In this document: one piece after another, positions 1 through 9,644 of the stretch | How positions within the stretch are numbered: the stretch's first letter is position 1 | How the letters are laid out: the number at the start of each line of letters is the position of its first letter | NCBI GenBank assembly: GCA_963969345.1 | Contig: OZ017770.1 | Span: 7,635,246 to 7,699,245 of the forward strand | DNA from: Turbatrix aceti | Lineage: Eukaryota; Nematoda; Chromadorea; Rhabditida; Panagrolaimidae | DNA length: 64,000 bases | Reading direction: 5' to 3' | Translations under genes and position numbers: made by a program | The notes under the pieces: generated by a model | Database searches by the model: none | Told to the model about the DNA's origin: nothing | The model's input: only the letters and a program-made list of their open reading frames with translations

Positions 1-825
1 TTGAAATGACGAATTTTTTAGCTATTACTTTTTGCGTTCGATGAAAATCTCGGTCCCCGGCTTCGTCGCGAAGGTCATTACGACACTCCAGATTTTGCAA
101 TTTGTCGTGAGCGTCGCAATCCTGGCTCATCTCGGCACGCTTATTTACGTCCGTGGCGTTGAATGCGATTTCCAACCACGCGTGTTTGCCCTCGCTACCT
201 TCATGGATGTCACTTACCTTATCCTCTTCATCAACTTCTTCCTTCAGTCCTACATTTTCCGAGGAGGTAAGGATAAGTACAAGCAGAAGAAAACCGAGAA
301 GACGCAATAGTGAGCTTTGGTTGTCCGTTTTGGTTTTTTTTTGCATAGAGAAATAAATAGTATATAAATTCTTGATTGTCGTACGATCGTACGATCTTGT
401 CTGACACCACGATTAACTTTTTTTGTATAACATGCATGTGCTATGCTCCTGTCAAGAAGCACTACATTGTCAAATAGTGCCTCAACTGGAACATGCAGTT
501 TCAATGATTTTGTCCGTCTGTAGCGGACTAATTAATGACAATTGGTCACGTACTACATTCATGTTGCACACCATAATGGCCAGACTGTTAAAACACACGG
601 AATGCGATGTATGTAAGCCCGAACTGATGTAAGATTGTGACATTGAAAAGAATGCATAGTACCTGTTGGAAAAAAACGTGTCAATTTGTCGTTATTTTAA
701 TTTAAGAAGATATTAAAAAAATTTGACTACATTAAAAGTGGACCCTAGACTTGGATAGGGAAGAAGAACTAACAATCAACTAACAGACTGTTTACACGTC
801 AAATGAATAATATTTTGTGTTGTAT
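1..825 (+). repeat. Segmental duplication, copy 1 (ELO last exon plus 3' flank)
   Basis: The stretch 1-825 recurs at 6931-7754 with only about 8-10 substitutions or small indels. It contains the tail of an intron, the last ELO exon, the polyadenylation signal and about 470 bp of downstream DNA. The left limit of homology is unknown because the window begins inside it; the right limit is sharp, after position 825. Both copies have the same orientation. Confidence 0.95.
22..310 (+). CDS. ELO-family very-long-chain fatty acid elongase, last exon (5' part outside window)
   Basis: This is the terminal coding exon of an ELOVL/ELO condensing enzyme, which adds malonyl-CoA-derived C2 units to acyl-CoA in the ER membrane. 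After a TTTTTTAG acceptor the exon reads YYFLRSMKISVPGFVAKVIT, matching the family segment that follows the H-V-x-M-Y motif. It continues with a TTLQILQFV helix, a PxVF loop and a final hydrophobic helix ending LILFINFFLQSYI. The C-terminus is Lys-rich (KYKQKKTEKTQ), as expected for an ER-retained elongase. A TAG stop is followed by AATAAA at about 352. The catalytic HxxHH box would lie in upstream exons not in the window. The family assignment is firm; which ELO paralogue is unknown. Confidence 0.85.
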
Positions 826-1611
826 TGTAGGAACGTTCACAATAAGGCGTCTCACCATAAGGCATTTTCCCCTAGGAACGGTCACCATTACCGGGGGTTC
901 CCCATACGGATCGTTTATCATACACGCATTTTACCATAAGGCGATTCACCATATCATCAGGTATAAGAAATTTTTTTTGGAGCAAATTTGAGGTTTAGTG
1001 ACATCTCAGATTATGAAAAAAGTAAATTTTTTAAAAAATAGTACTGATTGTGGGTTTTCGTAAGCGCTAAAGCTGACTGTAACGTTGCCAAGGTTCTCAA
1101 AATGCTATATCACAAAATATTTACATTTATTTTTATTTTTCTTTGAGTAGCGGGGAAACCGTCGAAGATGTCAACAACAACGAAAGAGAATGAACTACTT
1201 ACTGTTTGGAAAACACACTTTTGTTTCCCGGTTGAAAGCTTAGCTGGCACTGATTGGCTTGTTCTTTGTTATTTTTAGCTTGCCTGAACGCCCAACAGGT
1301 TCATCTACACTAATGTATTTATGTTAGGTATTCATGGTTCTTGGCCCTTGGCAAAGGTTCTGCACCGAAACTTGATTTTCGAACAGTTTTATGCAGTTTT
1401 TAAATTTTTCGATACTCTAAGTTTTCATTGATTACCGCTAGAATCGCGAGCTGTGCATGCATGTGCGGCCATTTTAGAATTGCCGGCTTGAACAAAAGCT
1501 ATTCGTACTAGAACACTGTGCACATGCTTGCATCATCTGTGCAGATCGGTAAACTAGGCCGCGCAGGACTTCCCTCTCCGTTCCAATCGTGCTGTGCCAT
1601 CTGTTGATTTA
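311..1611. other. Intergenic: ELO 3' flank, AAGGCG-type repeat, AT-rich DNA
   Basis: No supportable gene. It holds the elongase polyadenylation signal (about 352), a perfect 16-bp palindrome TCGTACGATCGTACGA at 379-394 just beyond it, and the rest of the duplicated segment to 825. A short repeat-rich stretch with CCATAAGGC motifs follows at 826-960, then AT-rich sequence up to the mariner element at 1612. Confidence 0.7.
826..960. repeat. CCATAAGGC-motif repeat cluster at the duplication breakpoint
   Basis: Within about 135 bp the motif A(C/A)(C/A)ATAAGGC followed by a TC-rich tail and CACC/CCCC occurs three times (near 840, 855 and 936), with TAGGAACG repeated at about 828 and 874. The composition is higher in GC than the flanks. 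It starts immediately after the end of homology with the second ELO copy. It looks like a degenerate interspersed repeat or MITE fragment, but I cannot define its ends. Confidence 0.5.
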
Positions 1612-2891
1612 CAGGGTGCGGCAAAAGTTTGGAATGTTTTTTTCCCGTCAATCGCGCCAAAAAATGGTACGTATTGGCGGAATGATTTGTGCCCTATTAA
1701 ATTCTGCGTAGTTTTTTGTCCCTGTTAGTGTTTTTTCGTCCCGATATATTTATCTTATCCCGTTGCTTTTAAATCAGAAACACACACACCGCGATTTTGG
1801 AGCTGTTTTGCAAAAGTCACAGGCAATTTGAGATCGTTCGTTTGCTCCATGTTTTTCAATCAGGGGTTTCCAAAGCGATTACGCGTTTCAAGGAGCTTAG
1901 TCATGATGATGACCGTCCAAAACGGGAAAAGCCCCCGAATGCCAACACCCGGAGGAATTGCAGCATCATCAAAAAGCGAATTCACCGAAATTGGACTACC
2001 TCCATGAGAAAAATTTCTCGTGAGACCGGTATCAGCGAGCGGTCAGGACGGCGAATAGTCCATAACGTGATGGGATCCAAGGCCTACAAATGCCAAAAAG
2101 TTCAGCTGTTGACTGATGAAAACAAAAAAGTTCGGCTTCAAAGATGTCGTAAAATGAGGAAGCGCGCCGCAGGTCCAAAACCGATCGAATTTTTTTTCTT
2201 AAACACGATGCCATAAATTTTGAAAAATGCGCCAACCCCCCCAACAATAAAATATTTATCACAGGATCTCTAAGCACTATTTTGATCATCAAACACCGTT
2301 AAAATGTGGAGTCAGTCGGTTTCAGTACTCAAATTTACGTCAAAACCTGGTTTTTTGGAAATTATGGAATATCAGCTAACCCCAACGTATCCCACTGGAT
2401 GTCTGTCATGGCATTGCACTTCACTTCACCCAGTAGTATTGTGCTAACACAAAATGAACCATATAGCAAATTCGGCATCGGCGCTCAGGACTAAAATTCA
2501 AAATTTTGAAAAAAAAAGCGTTTTAGTCAACATCAAGAGGCAGTCAATAAATTTTTTTGCTATTCGAATCCGAATGAGATGAACAGCGGCTTATGAACAG
2601 TTTTTGAGGTCATAGTCTGTGCTAACGATTCCCCAAATAGACATTTGCAGAAGCCCTCACGGCGTCTGAAACAAAATTAATTCTCACTTGCGGACTAGCG
2701 GCGCACAAGCTAAAAATTGAGGCAGCGTTTTGGTCTCAGGTTTGCTTCCAGGGACGACTACTTGGAAACCCCGTAAAATCAATGTTGCCTAATGTCTGTG
2801 TGACTTTTACTGATAGCTTGTTTCGCTCAATTCTCAGTAGTTCAATTGTAGTAATAAAAAATATAACATTCCAAACTTTTGCCGCACCCTG
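1612..2891 (+). mobile_element. Decayed Tc1/mariner transposon with 27-bp terminal inverted repeats
   Basis: The ends are identical 27-bp inverted repeats (1612-1638 and 2865-2891) beginning CAGGGTGCGGCAAAAG, each flanked by the TA dinucleotide target duplication (1610-1611 and 2892-2893). Total length is 1280 bp, the usual mariner size. An open frame at 1797-2216 encodes the N-terminal DNA-binding half of a mariner/Tc1 transposase: a helix-turn-helix read as SMRKISRETGISERSGRRIV, followed by QLLTDENKKVRLQRCRKM, typical of the family. The frame then breaks. I found no intact DDD/DDE catalytic core, so the copy is not autonomous. Confidence 0.9.
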
Positions 2892-2943
2892 TACTTCGGT
2901 GGCTCGCATTCAACTAAAAACGATTTGTTGTGAGAAGTGAAAA

Positions 2944-3558
2944 ATGTCATCTCTCTCTATTCTCATATTTTTCAGCGCTTTGCTATGCGTTGCTTCAACT
3001 TCCCAAGTTTCTTGCAACTGCAGTGCCGAAAAATTCTTTGCTATACATTTTCCACAGGAATATGAGCTATTTCGTGCGTATGAAGCTGAGAAAAAGAAAT
3101 ACGTTTTACCAAAAGACGACGATTGGAATTCCGTGTGCTACATCATCGGAAGGAAGAACGAATCCTTCAACGGGGCAGCCGATTACTGTGCCTACTACAA
3201 TGCTCGTCTCGCTCGTATCAACGACAATTCCTCCAATGAATTTACTGCCCGTGTCAGCGCGCGGCGTTACAAAAGCCCGTTTTACATCGACGCCATCTCG
3301 ATGAACAGTAATGATTCGACTTATCGGTGGTTTGATGGATCTGCTCTCAATTACACAAATTGGGATGTGACTCCTATCGGCAACTCCTCCGATGCTTTCC
3401 AGTGCGTCATCGTAGACCCCTTTACCAAAACATGGTCGATTACCGACTGCTCTATTCGCCGTCACTTCATTTGTGAGTTTCCTAAGACTAGGATGCAGTA
3501 TAGCCAATATTGGATAGTCGATACTTTTTGCCCCTCTAAATTCGAAATACAGATCTGA
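2944..3558 (+). CDS. Secreted C-type lectin-domain protein (single exon)
   Basis: A 204-residue secreted protein. It starts with a signal peptide (SLSILIFFSALLCVASTS) and carries one C-type lectin-like domain at about residues 60-179. The conserved disulfide pattern is visible: Cys82-Cys177 and Cys154-Cys169, with FNGAADYCAYYNARLARIN at the start of the fold, WFDGSALNYTNW in the long loop and HFICE at the end. The classical sugar-binding QPD or EPN triplets are not present, so carbohydrate binding is uncertain. Several N-glycosylation sequons occur. The ATG lies 52 bp after the mariner end and there is no intron, unlike most genes here; AATAAA follows at about 3645. Nematode lectins of this kind are often intestinal or immune-induced; that role is inference. 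Confidence 0.85.
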   Translation: MSSLSILIFFSALLCVASTSQVSCNCSAEKFFAIHFPQEYELFRAYEAEKKKYVLPKDDDWNSVCYIIGRKNESFNGAADYCAYYNARLARINDNSSNEFTARVSARRYKSPFYIDAISMNSNDSTYRWFDGSALNYTNWDVTPIGNSSDAFQCVIVDPFTKTWSITDCSIRRHFICEFPKTRMQYSQYWIVDTFCPSKFEIQI

Positions 3559-5178
3559 CAAGATTGATTCAAAACTACTATTTTTGATTAATAATTATTT
3601 TTCTTTTTGTGTGTCAATAACCAATCAATTTGTACTTGTGTGTGAATAAACAAAAATCATAATTGTTAGGAACGTTATGAATCTTTGGCGTAACCCAGAT
3701 TCCGGAGAATGCGACGTTCAATCCGGCGCATTCATGGCCGTGATCTTCGTGTTTTGCGAATCAGAAAAAAAACCCTGAAGTGCTATTTCGATGTTGAATG
3801 CCTCAATAAATGGTACTGACTGTCTCATGTGCCAAGTTTTGTGCCACTGAACAGTTTAAGTGCTTTGTAAGCTGGTGTTCAAAGTGCATGTCATAAATAT
3901 TCCAGTGAAGTGCAATACCTGCCACTTTTGTCGTCTGGCCGGCAGAGGGGTCCGTTCGGCACTTTTTTGTTCTTGCCAATCACGGTAGTTGCATGTCCTT
4001 TGTCGATACCGCTTATGTCATCCGCGCAAGTCGGTAAACTATGATGCGCCGGATCTGATCATGCCAGCTGCCGAGTTACTTAGATGGTTCGCATACAATC
4101 CGCCGAAGTAAATCAACAAAAACGTCCCTCCGTCAGTCGACGGCCCAGCTCATCGCAGCCTTCGAAAAGCTGCCAGAGGCCTGTCTGTCGAGCGGTCTGA
4201 TATAACCTTCGTCTTCAGAGCCGGTCAGCCGCCACCGAAAACACAATCCCCAGCTCATCCAGCGACCTGCTGCCATCCGTCAGAGACTGATCTATCTGAA
4301 TCATCATTGTTGTATGCAACACCTATAAAAAAGACAACAAATGTAAAAAATTGTAAAAAAACCCAAAACCCACCAGGAAAAGAGTTCAAACAAAATTAAT
4401 TATACAAAAATTTTTATAAACGGAATAAAGTATTATTTATCAACACGGATACATCCTGAGGTCTTAAGCAAAAATTTTAACAGAAAAAACGCAAAAAACA
4501 ATCAAAATTAGCAAAAAAATTTGGCCAAGACATAAAAATAAGTGTTCATATGTATGGCAACAACCGTCCCTTCACGACAAGCTCGTCATCATTCTCAACA
4601 CTCAACTCCGCTCTAACCACGAACTATCCCTCCCCCAATCGAGCTGGGCACTCTGGGGGCAGTAGCGCAGACATGCCTCAGGACTTCACGACTTTCTGAC
4701 TCTGAAGTCCACGTCGACATCTGTCGACAGAGGTAGACGTCCCATGGAATCGCGTAATGTTGTGCTAACCATTGAGAAGGACGGTAAATAAATAAATAAA
4801 TAAATAAATGTCAACAATCGAGCAAGATGCTCTGCGATGTTGACGATCTTTAAACCCTCTTTGCACGATACACCGAAAAAAACAAGCCAGCAACAACGTC
4901 GGCGACGTAACTCGGCAATTTGTGTGCAAAATAGCAAGAACGACAGACGTCTGAAAGGAGTAGACGTCCGAAAAACATATTTCTAGAACGCAAGTCATCA
5001 TTTCTGACTGTTTCGTACTGGTGAGGTCACGTTCAGGGTTTTTAAAATGCCGGGGCCGGGGTGGTGTTTTTCACATCCAAAGCCGGGTAGATTAGCTTTT
5101 ATGACCCTGTCGTTTTTTTCTTTTTTTATCTTTATTCGTGATAATATTTTTCTGACTTTACACAGTCATGTCTCCAGG
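3559..5178. other. Intergenic, with a possible retroelement tail at (TAAA)n
   Basis: I see no gene I can support. The part at 3900-4780 is less AT-rich than its surroundings and has no intact frame. It ends in a (TAAA)n run at 4785-4808, which is how the 3' ends of several LINE and SINE families look, so a dead non-LTR element is possible. The last 140 bp hold the 5' region of the STAR gene, with a TTACACAG acceptor at 5166 that could be a splice or trans-splice site. Confidence 0.5.
4785..4808 (+). repeat. (TAAA)n microsatellite
   Basis: A simple tetranucleotide run immediately after a stretch of about 900 bp that is more GC-rich than its surroundings; possibly a retroelement tail. Confidence 0.8.
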
Positions 5179-6901
5179 ATGTTAAGCATGAACATGTCGT
5201 TTCTGGATGCTTCTTTTTTCCACGAATCGGATAACGACCAACTTTCAAAACTGCTGCAAGAAAAAGCAATCCTTTCATCTTGCTGCAAGCACCCGTTCCC
5301 ACAAATTCAAAAGCTTGTAGACGTTGGTAAGTTTATTTTGATCACTTTTTTTGTTGTTTACTTAAATATTTGATTTTTACCATTATGTTTTTTTTGCTTT
5401 TCAGAGATTTGGCGTATTCGACAGAAACTCTTTCAAGCCGAATGTGCTGTTGATTTTAACTTACCCGATCCAGTGGGACCAACGACGGTAGTCGTAAACA
5501 AGATGAACCTGGCAACCAATGATTTGAACTACGTTTGCCGTATCATCGGACCGCATGGCATGACTGCAAAACAGCTGAAGCGCATCACTGGCTGCGATAT
5601 CATGCTTTGTGGCAACCAAGGCATAAAACCGGCCTAAAAATCAGGCCGCCGGCCGGCTTGCGGCGGGCCTAAATTTTCAGGCCGAAACCGGGCCGGCCGC
5701 GGCCGCGGCCTATTTTTTGAAAAAAATTTTCGTGCTTTATTTTAGGGTTATTTTCGCAAAATTTGACCAAATTTAGAAAAAATTTTTTTTTGGAAACAAC
5801 CTAATATTATGGAAAAATGCATAACATTAAATTCCCCTGTGGTAAAAAGTAAAAAAAAGACGAATGAAGCACAAAAACATCAGAAAATCATACTTTTTTC
5901 GAAAAAAATCGACTTTCGAATATTTTTCCGGCTTTTCCCGGCTTTTTCGGCCGGCCTTGAATCGAAAAGCCGGCCCGCAGCCGGCCGGCCGGATTTTATG
6001 CCTTGGTGGCAACGGCTCAATTCGAGACAACCGACGCAAATTCTCTTTTCTTCAGAACAACCCTCACTTCGACGAGGAGTTGCACGTAATCCTGCAGTGC
6101 AACGACACGGTCAATCGAGATGAAGTTCGTATTCTGAAAGCAAAAAATTTGATCAAATCGTTGATTGGTCCTCCGGTGAACGAGCACGTCGATGACTACG
6201 TTGTCGTCAGCGCTGAGCTTACAAAGCACCAAAATCCAAGTACTTTTTTTGCAATCTGCCGTTTTTTCATCGTATCTAACAACTTTGGCACTGGTTTTTA
6301 TTATATGTTTTGCTTTTTTCTCTTTCACTCACGCTGAAGTTTCCGAAATCCAGAAGAAAAACTGTTTTATTGACTCCCGTTTTTCAAAATTCAACGTTCT
6401 GGATGATCGCTTTAGTAAGTTACAATCGTTTTAATTTGTTGAAGATTTTCACGCGTCGGTCTTGCAGTCGGAGCGTATGAAGCCTTTCTGTCGAAAGACA
6501 ACCACATTTTGAAGCTACAGGTTCTAGTTTCTGACAAATCTCACGAATATATTCTAATTTTAAATGACGATCATGAAGACGATTCATTTGTGTTCCATTT
6601 TGGCCAGAATGGCAGAGCAGCCGTGCACGCCTTCCAACTGTGAGTAATTGCGAAAAATGGATGTTTTGAGTTAAAGACGTTTTTCAGATTGTTTTTTGCC
6701 AAAACTGGTAACGTTTGGAGCGCCCATCACTTCAGGGTGCGTGAAGATTTTTATAGTTACCTCACTGTGGGTAATTTGTTTTGCTCTACGTCTTTCGATG
6801 CATCCGATTCACTGAATAATACCAGTGGCGTTACACTGAATAATAACGCCACTAATGTCATTGTAAAATACGATCAGAGACTGATCTATATACAGGTATG
6901 A
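5179..6901 (+). pseudogene. STAR-family (QUA1-KH) RNA-binding gene interrupted by a MITE
   Basis: Five exons: 5179-5326, 5405-6239 (containing the insertion), 6340-6414, 6468-6639 and 6688-6901, the last ending in TGA. STAR proteins (GLD-1, ASD-2, Quaking, How) dimerise through QUA1 and bind mRNA through KH to control splicing, stability or translation. QUA1 is seen as DQLSKLLQEKAILSSC then KLVDVEIWRIRQKLF; KH as VNKMNLATNDLNYVCRIIGP then HGMTAKQLKRITGCDIMLCG, and after the insertion GSIRD and FDEELHVILQCNDTVNRDEV. A 389-bp element with an 8-bp duplication adds 397 bp and an in-frame TAA at 5635-5637. Counting without those 397 bp, exon phases agree and the frame would be 348 codons, so the gene was intact until recently. 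The about 150-residue C-terminus after KH is not a family I recognise. Classed as a disrupted gene or null allele. Confidence 0.8.
5617..6005. mobile_element. hAT-like MITE, 389 bp, inside the KH exon
   Basis: Terminal inverted repeats CAAGGCATAAAA (5617-5628) and TTTTATGCCTTG (5994-6005), extending into GGCC-rich palindromic DNA on both sides. An exact 8-bp target duplication GTGGCAAC flanks it (5609-5616 and 6006-6013). That duplication fits the hAT consensus nTnnnnAn, and ends starting CA are typical of hAT elements. There is no transposase frame; the apparent open frames inside are by-products of its composition. The near-perfect ends and duplication argue for a young insertion. Confidence 0.85.
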
Positions 6902-6930
6902 AGAGATTTTTGTCCCCCATTATCCGTAAT

Positions 6931-7754
6931 TTGAAATGACGAATTTTTTAGCTATTACTTTTTGCGTTCGATGAAAATCTCGGTCCCCGGCTTCGTCGCG
7001 AAGGTCATTACGACACTCCAGATTTTGCAATTTGTCGTGAGCGTCGCAATCCTGGCTCATCTCGGCACGCTTATTTACGTCCGTGGCGTTGAATGCGATT
7101 TCCAACCACGCGTCTTTGCCCTCGCTACCTTCATGGATGTCACTTACCTTATCCTCTTTATCAACTTCTTCCTTCAGTCATACATTTTCCGAGGAGGTAA
7201 GGATAAGTACAAGCAGAAGAAAACCGAGAAGACGCAATAGTGAGCTTTGGTTGTCCGTTTTGGTTTTTTTTGCATAGAGAAATAAATAGTATATAAATTC
7301 TTGATTGTCGTACGATCGTACGATCTTGTCTGACACCACGATTAACTTTTTTTGTATAACATGCATGTGCTATGCTCCTGTCAAGAAGCACTACATTGTC
7401 AAATAGTGCCTCAACTGGAACACGCAGTTTCAATGATTTTGTCCGTCTATAGCGGACTAATTAATGACAATTGGTCACGTACTACATTCATGTTGCACAC
7501 CATAATGGCCAGACTGTTAAAACACACGGAATGCGATGTATGTAAGCCCGAACTGATGTAAGATTGTGACATTGAAAAGAATGCATAGTACCTGTTGGAA
7601 AAAAACGTGTCAATTTGTCGTTATTTTAATTTAAGAAGATAAAAAAAAAATTTGACTACATTAAAAGTGGACCCTAGACTTGGACAGGGAAGAAGAACTA
7701 ACAATCAACTAACAGACTGTTTACACGTCAAATGAATAATATTTTGTGTTGTAT
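6931..7754 (+). repeat. Segmental duplication, copy 2
   Basis: About 99 percent identical to 1-825. It begins 29 bp after the stop codon of the STAR gene and ends abruptly at 7754. No other ELO exons precede it between the two copies. Confidence 0.95.
6952..7240 (+). CDS. Second copy of the ELO elongase last exon
   Basis: The exon after the TTTTTTAG acceptor encodes exactly the same residues as the exon at 22-310. The three nucleotide differences between the two copies within the coding part are all synonymous (Val, Phe and Ser codons). AATAAA follows at 7281. There are no recognisable upstream ELO exons: the preceding sequence is the STAR gene. It could be an alternative last exon of the gene that starts left of the window, a nonfunctional duplicate too young to have changed, or an assembly duplicate. 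Confidence 0.6.
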
Positions 7755-8743
7755 CCTGATTCATGATGTGAGGGAGCAAAAACAAAAGCAATATGAAGAT
7801 GAAAGAAAATAACATCCTCCCACATGGCTGTGAAATATAATAGTAATTTTTGGTCTGTGACATTAAACCATTCATCAAAACAGACGCAAAACAACGTTAA
7901 ACAATGTGTGAAAGCAAAGCTTTGATTCTTATTGTTAGATGATTGTTGAAAAGTGTAGCTCAAAAAACGAATGTCACCGGTTAATGCATCACGGCAGATA
8001 AAGTAATCCGAAGAGAAGCCACAAGTCAGATATTTGTCTGGGCTTTCTGTGGATTTTTAAAGTTTTCACAGGAGAAAAAAGAATTCCAGATTAAGCCCAC
8101 GCGGATTTGCACTGTTTATAGTTCCGTATATTATGAAAAAAAATGTACTCCTGGTATAGGCTTCGATACCAAGAAAACATATCTTGATTAACCTTTTAAG
8201 TTGTTTGTTTTGTACCAAGCGATGACGTGAATGGGAATGTTTAAATTTTGCGAAATCCATAAACACGTGAATTCGACTTTCGACATTCCGAACATTTACG
8301 TGACAAAATTTGGATAACCTAATTTGCATTTTTTTGGTCCCTCCTGTTTTTTCGGAATGTTCGTGCAAAAAATTCAGACAAAGTCCAACTTTCATAAAAA
8401 TGTGTCTGCTCTGCGGCATTGTCGGCCTTTCATTTGTCTACAATAACCTAGAAGCATAAGTTGTGGCGTGGTTTTATAACTACCATAAAAAAACTCCAGC
8501 TAACATTTTTTTTGTCAGCCTCTTCTCTTTTCCACAGGCACTCCAAACCTTGGTATTAATCTTTTTTCCTTTGATGCTAACCGTGTCTTTAATCTGGGTA
8601 TCTGCAAAGGGGCGGTATGTTAGCCCGATACATACATAAATATATGTATATATAGGGGCTTATATCGAGTCTTTCTTAGTTTGACATTTTGCGGATTTCA
8701 CACCTTGTCTTGGCTTCCAGTTAACGGCATTCGACGTCTCGCA
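7241..8743. other. Intergenic: end of duplication and FLP promoter region
   Basis: It contains the ELO 3' flank up to 7754 and about 900 bp of unremarkable AT-rich DNA. A TATA-like run lies at 8641-8655, about 90 bp upstream of the neuropeptide start codon, and a TTTCTTAG site at about 8671-8678 could be a trans-splice acceptor. No other gene was recognised. Confidence 0.6.
8641..8655 (+). promoter_or_regulatory. TATA-like element upstream of the FLP gene
   Basis: A TATATGTATATATAG stretch 89 bp before the FLP start codon, in an otherwise ordinary AT-rich region. A core promoter role is inferred from position only. Confidence 0.35.
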
Positions 8744-9175
8744 ATGAAATCCGTAGCGGTTGGAGTACTTTTCTGCGCCCTTCTTTCGGTGGCCTTTGGT
8801 ATCACAACGAAACAAGTTCCCAATATTTGCACGGAGAAAAGTTACCTATCCGTCTGCCAGCTGGAAGTTTCTGTCAAGAACGTCATCAATGAGTATAGCA
8901 CGCTGTACGCAGCCTACGAAGATCTCTATGCCGAGTATGCCGCTGTGACTGGTAAGTTGAAAAACATTGACTCAACACACGCAACCTGCGTGCTCTCTAT
9001 TTTTAGGTCAGGAAAACAAAGTTCCCGTCGACCTTCGTAACAAGCGAAAGAGCGCATTTGTTCGCTTCGGCAAACGATCTGCCTTCGAAGGAAACGAGAT
9101 GGTAAGTCTAAATCAGACCCTTTAAAAAAAACAAATCTCGACGGGCCACAGGGTTTCAGATCTAACGTAATGTGA
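8744..9175 (+). CDS. FMRFamide-like neuropeptide (FLP) precursor
   Basis: Three exons: 8744-8951, 9007-9101 and a short terminal exon 9152-9175, 108 residues in total. A signal peptide (SVAVGVLFCALLSVAFG) leads into an acidic spacer rich in Tyr, and then NKRKSAFVRFGKRS. Cleavage at the flanking dibasic sites and conversion of Gly to amide would give KSAFVRF-amide, a single mature peptide. The KxxFVRF-amide ending places it with nematode FLPs such as KPSFVRFa and KNEFIRFa; I do not assign an flp number. FLPs act on G-protein-coupled receptors in neurons and muscle. If the third intron is not removed, translation stops a few codons later (at about 9126) without changing the peptide. A polyadenylation signal lies near 9453. 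Confidence 0.8.
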
Positions 9176-9644
9176 AGTACATTTGTATTTCGCCTATGAC
9201 TACTACTCATCTCCTGTAATTACTCAACTTGAAAAGCATGATAAACGACAGTGTATTTCTATCGATACGTATACCATTTGGGGGCTAACAACAACAGCCA
9301 CACATACTACTTTTCCCACAACTTTCTGCAATGATATTTTTAACTCACTCCTGGACTGATTCCTTTCCTTCCTTTTTTTGTTAGTTTTTAACCGCGTTTG
9401 GCGTGGCGTGTTGGGAATTCAACGTTTTTTATATTGGCACACAGTGGCAATCAATAAATGATCAGCATGTTATAAATCCTGCTTTTTACACATACGAATG
9501 AAAAAAAAATACAAACGAACATTTTAATTTCTGGAGAAAAACAAGAACAATTCCCATGTTTGCTGCACTATAAACATGAGTGGGGTACAGTAGCGGCAAA
9601 AAAACACAAATCTTCACACATTATGAGGTGACATAATAAATAAA
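9176..9644. other. Tail-to-tail spacer between FLP and receptor genes
   Basis: 3' regions of two convergent genes. AATAAA on the plus strand near 9453 serves the FLP gene. Nothing else recognised. Confidence 0.6.

Noticed and set aside
5809..6123. Plus- and minus-strand frames of about 70-150 codons at 5.8-6.3 kb
   Set aside because: They run across the MITE and its junction with the KH exon; the only real coding part is the KH continuation after 6014.
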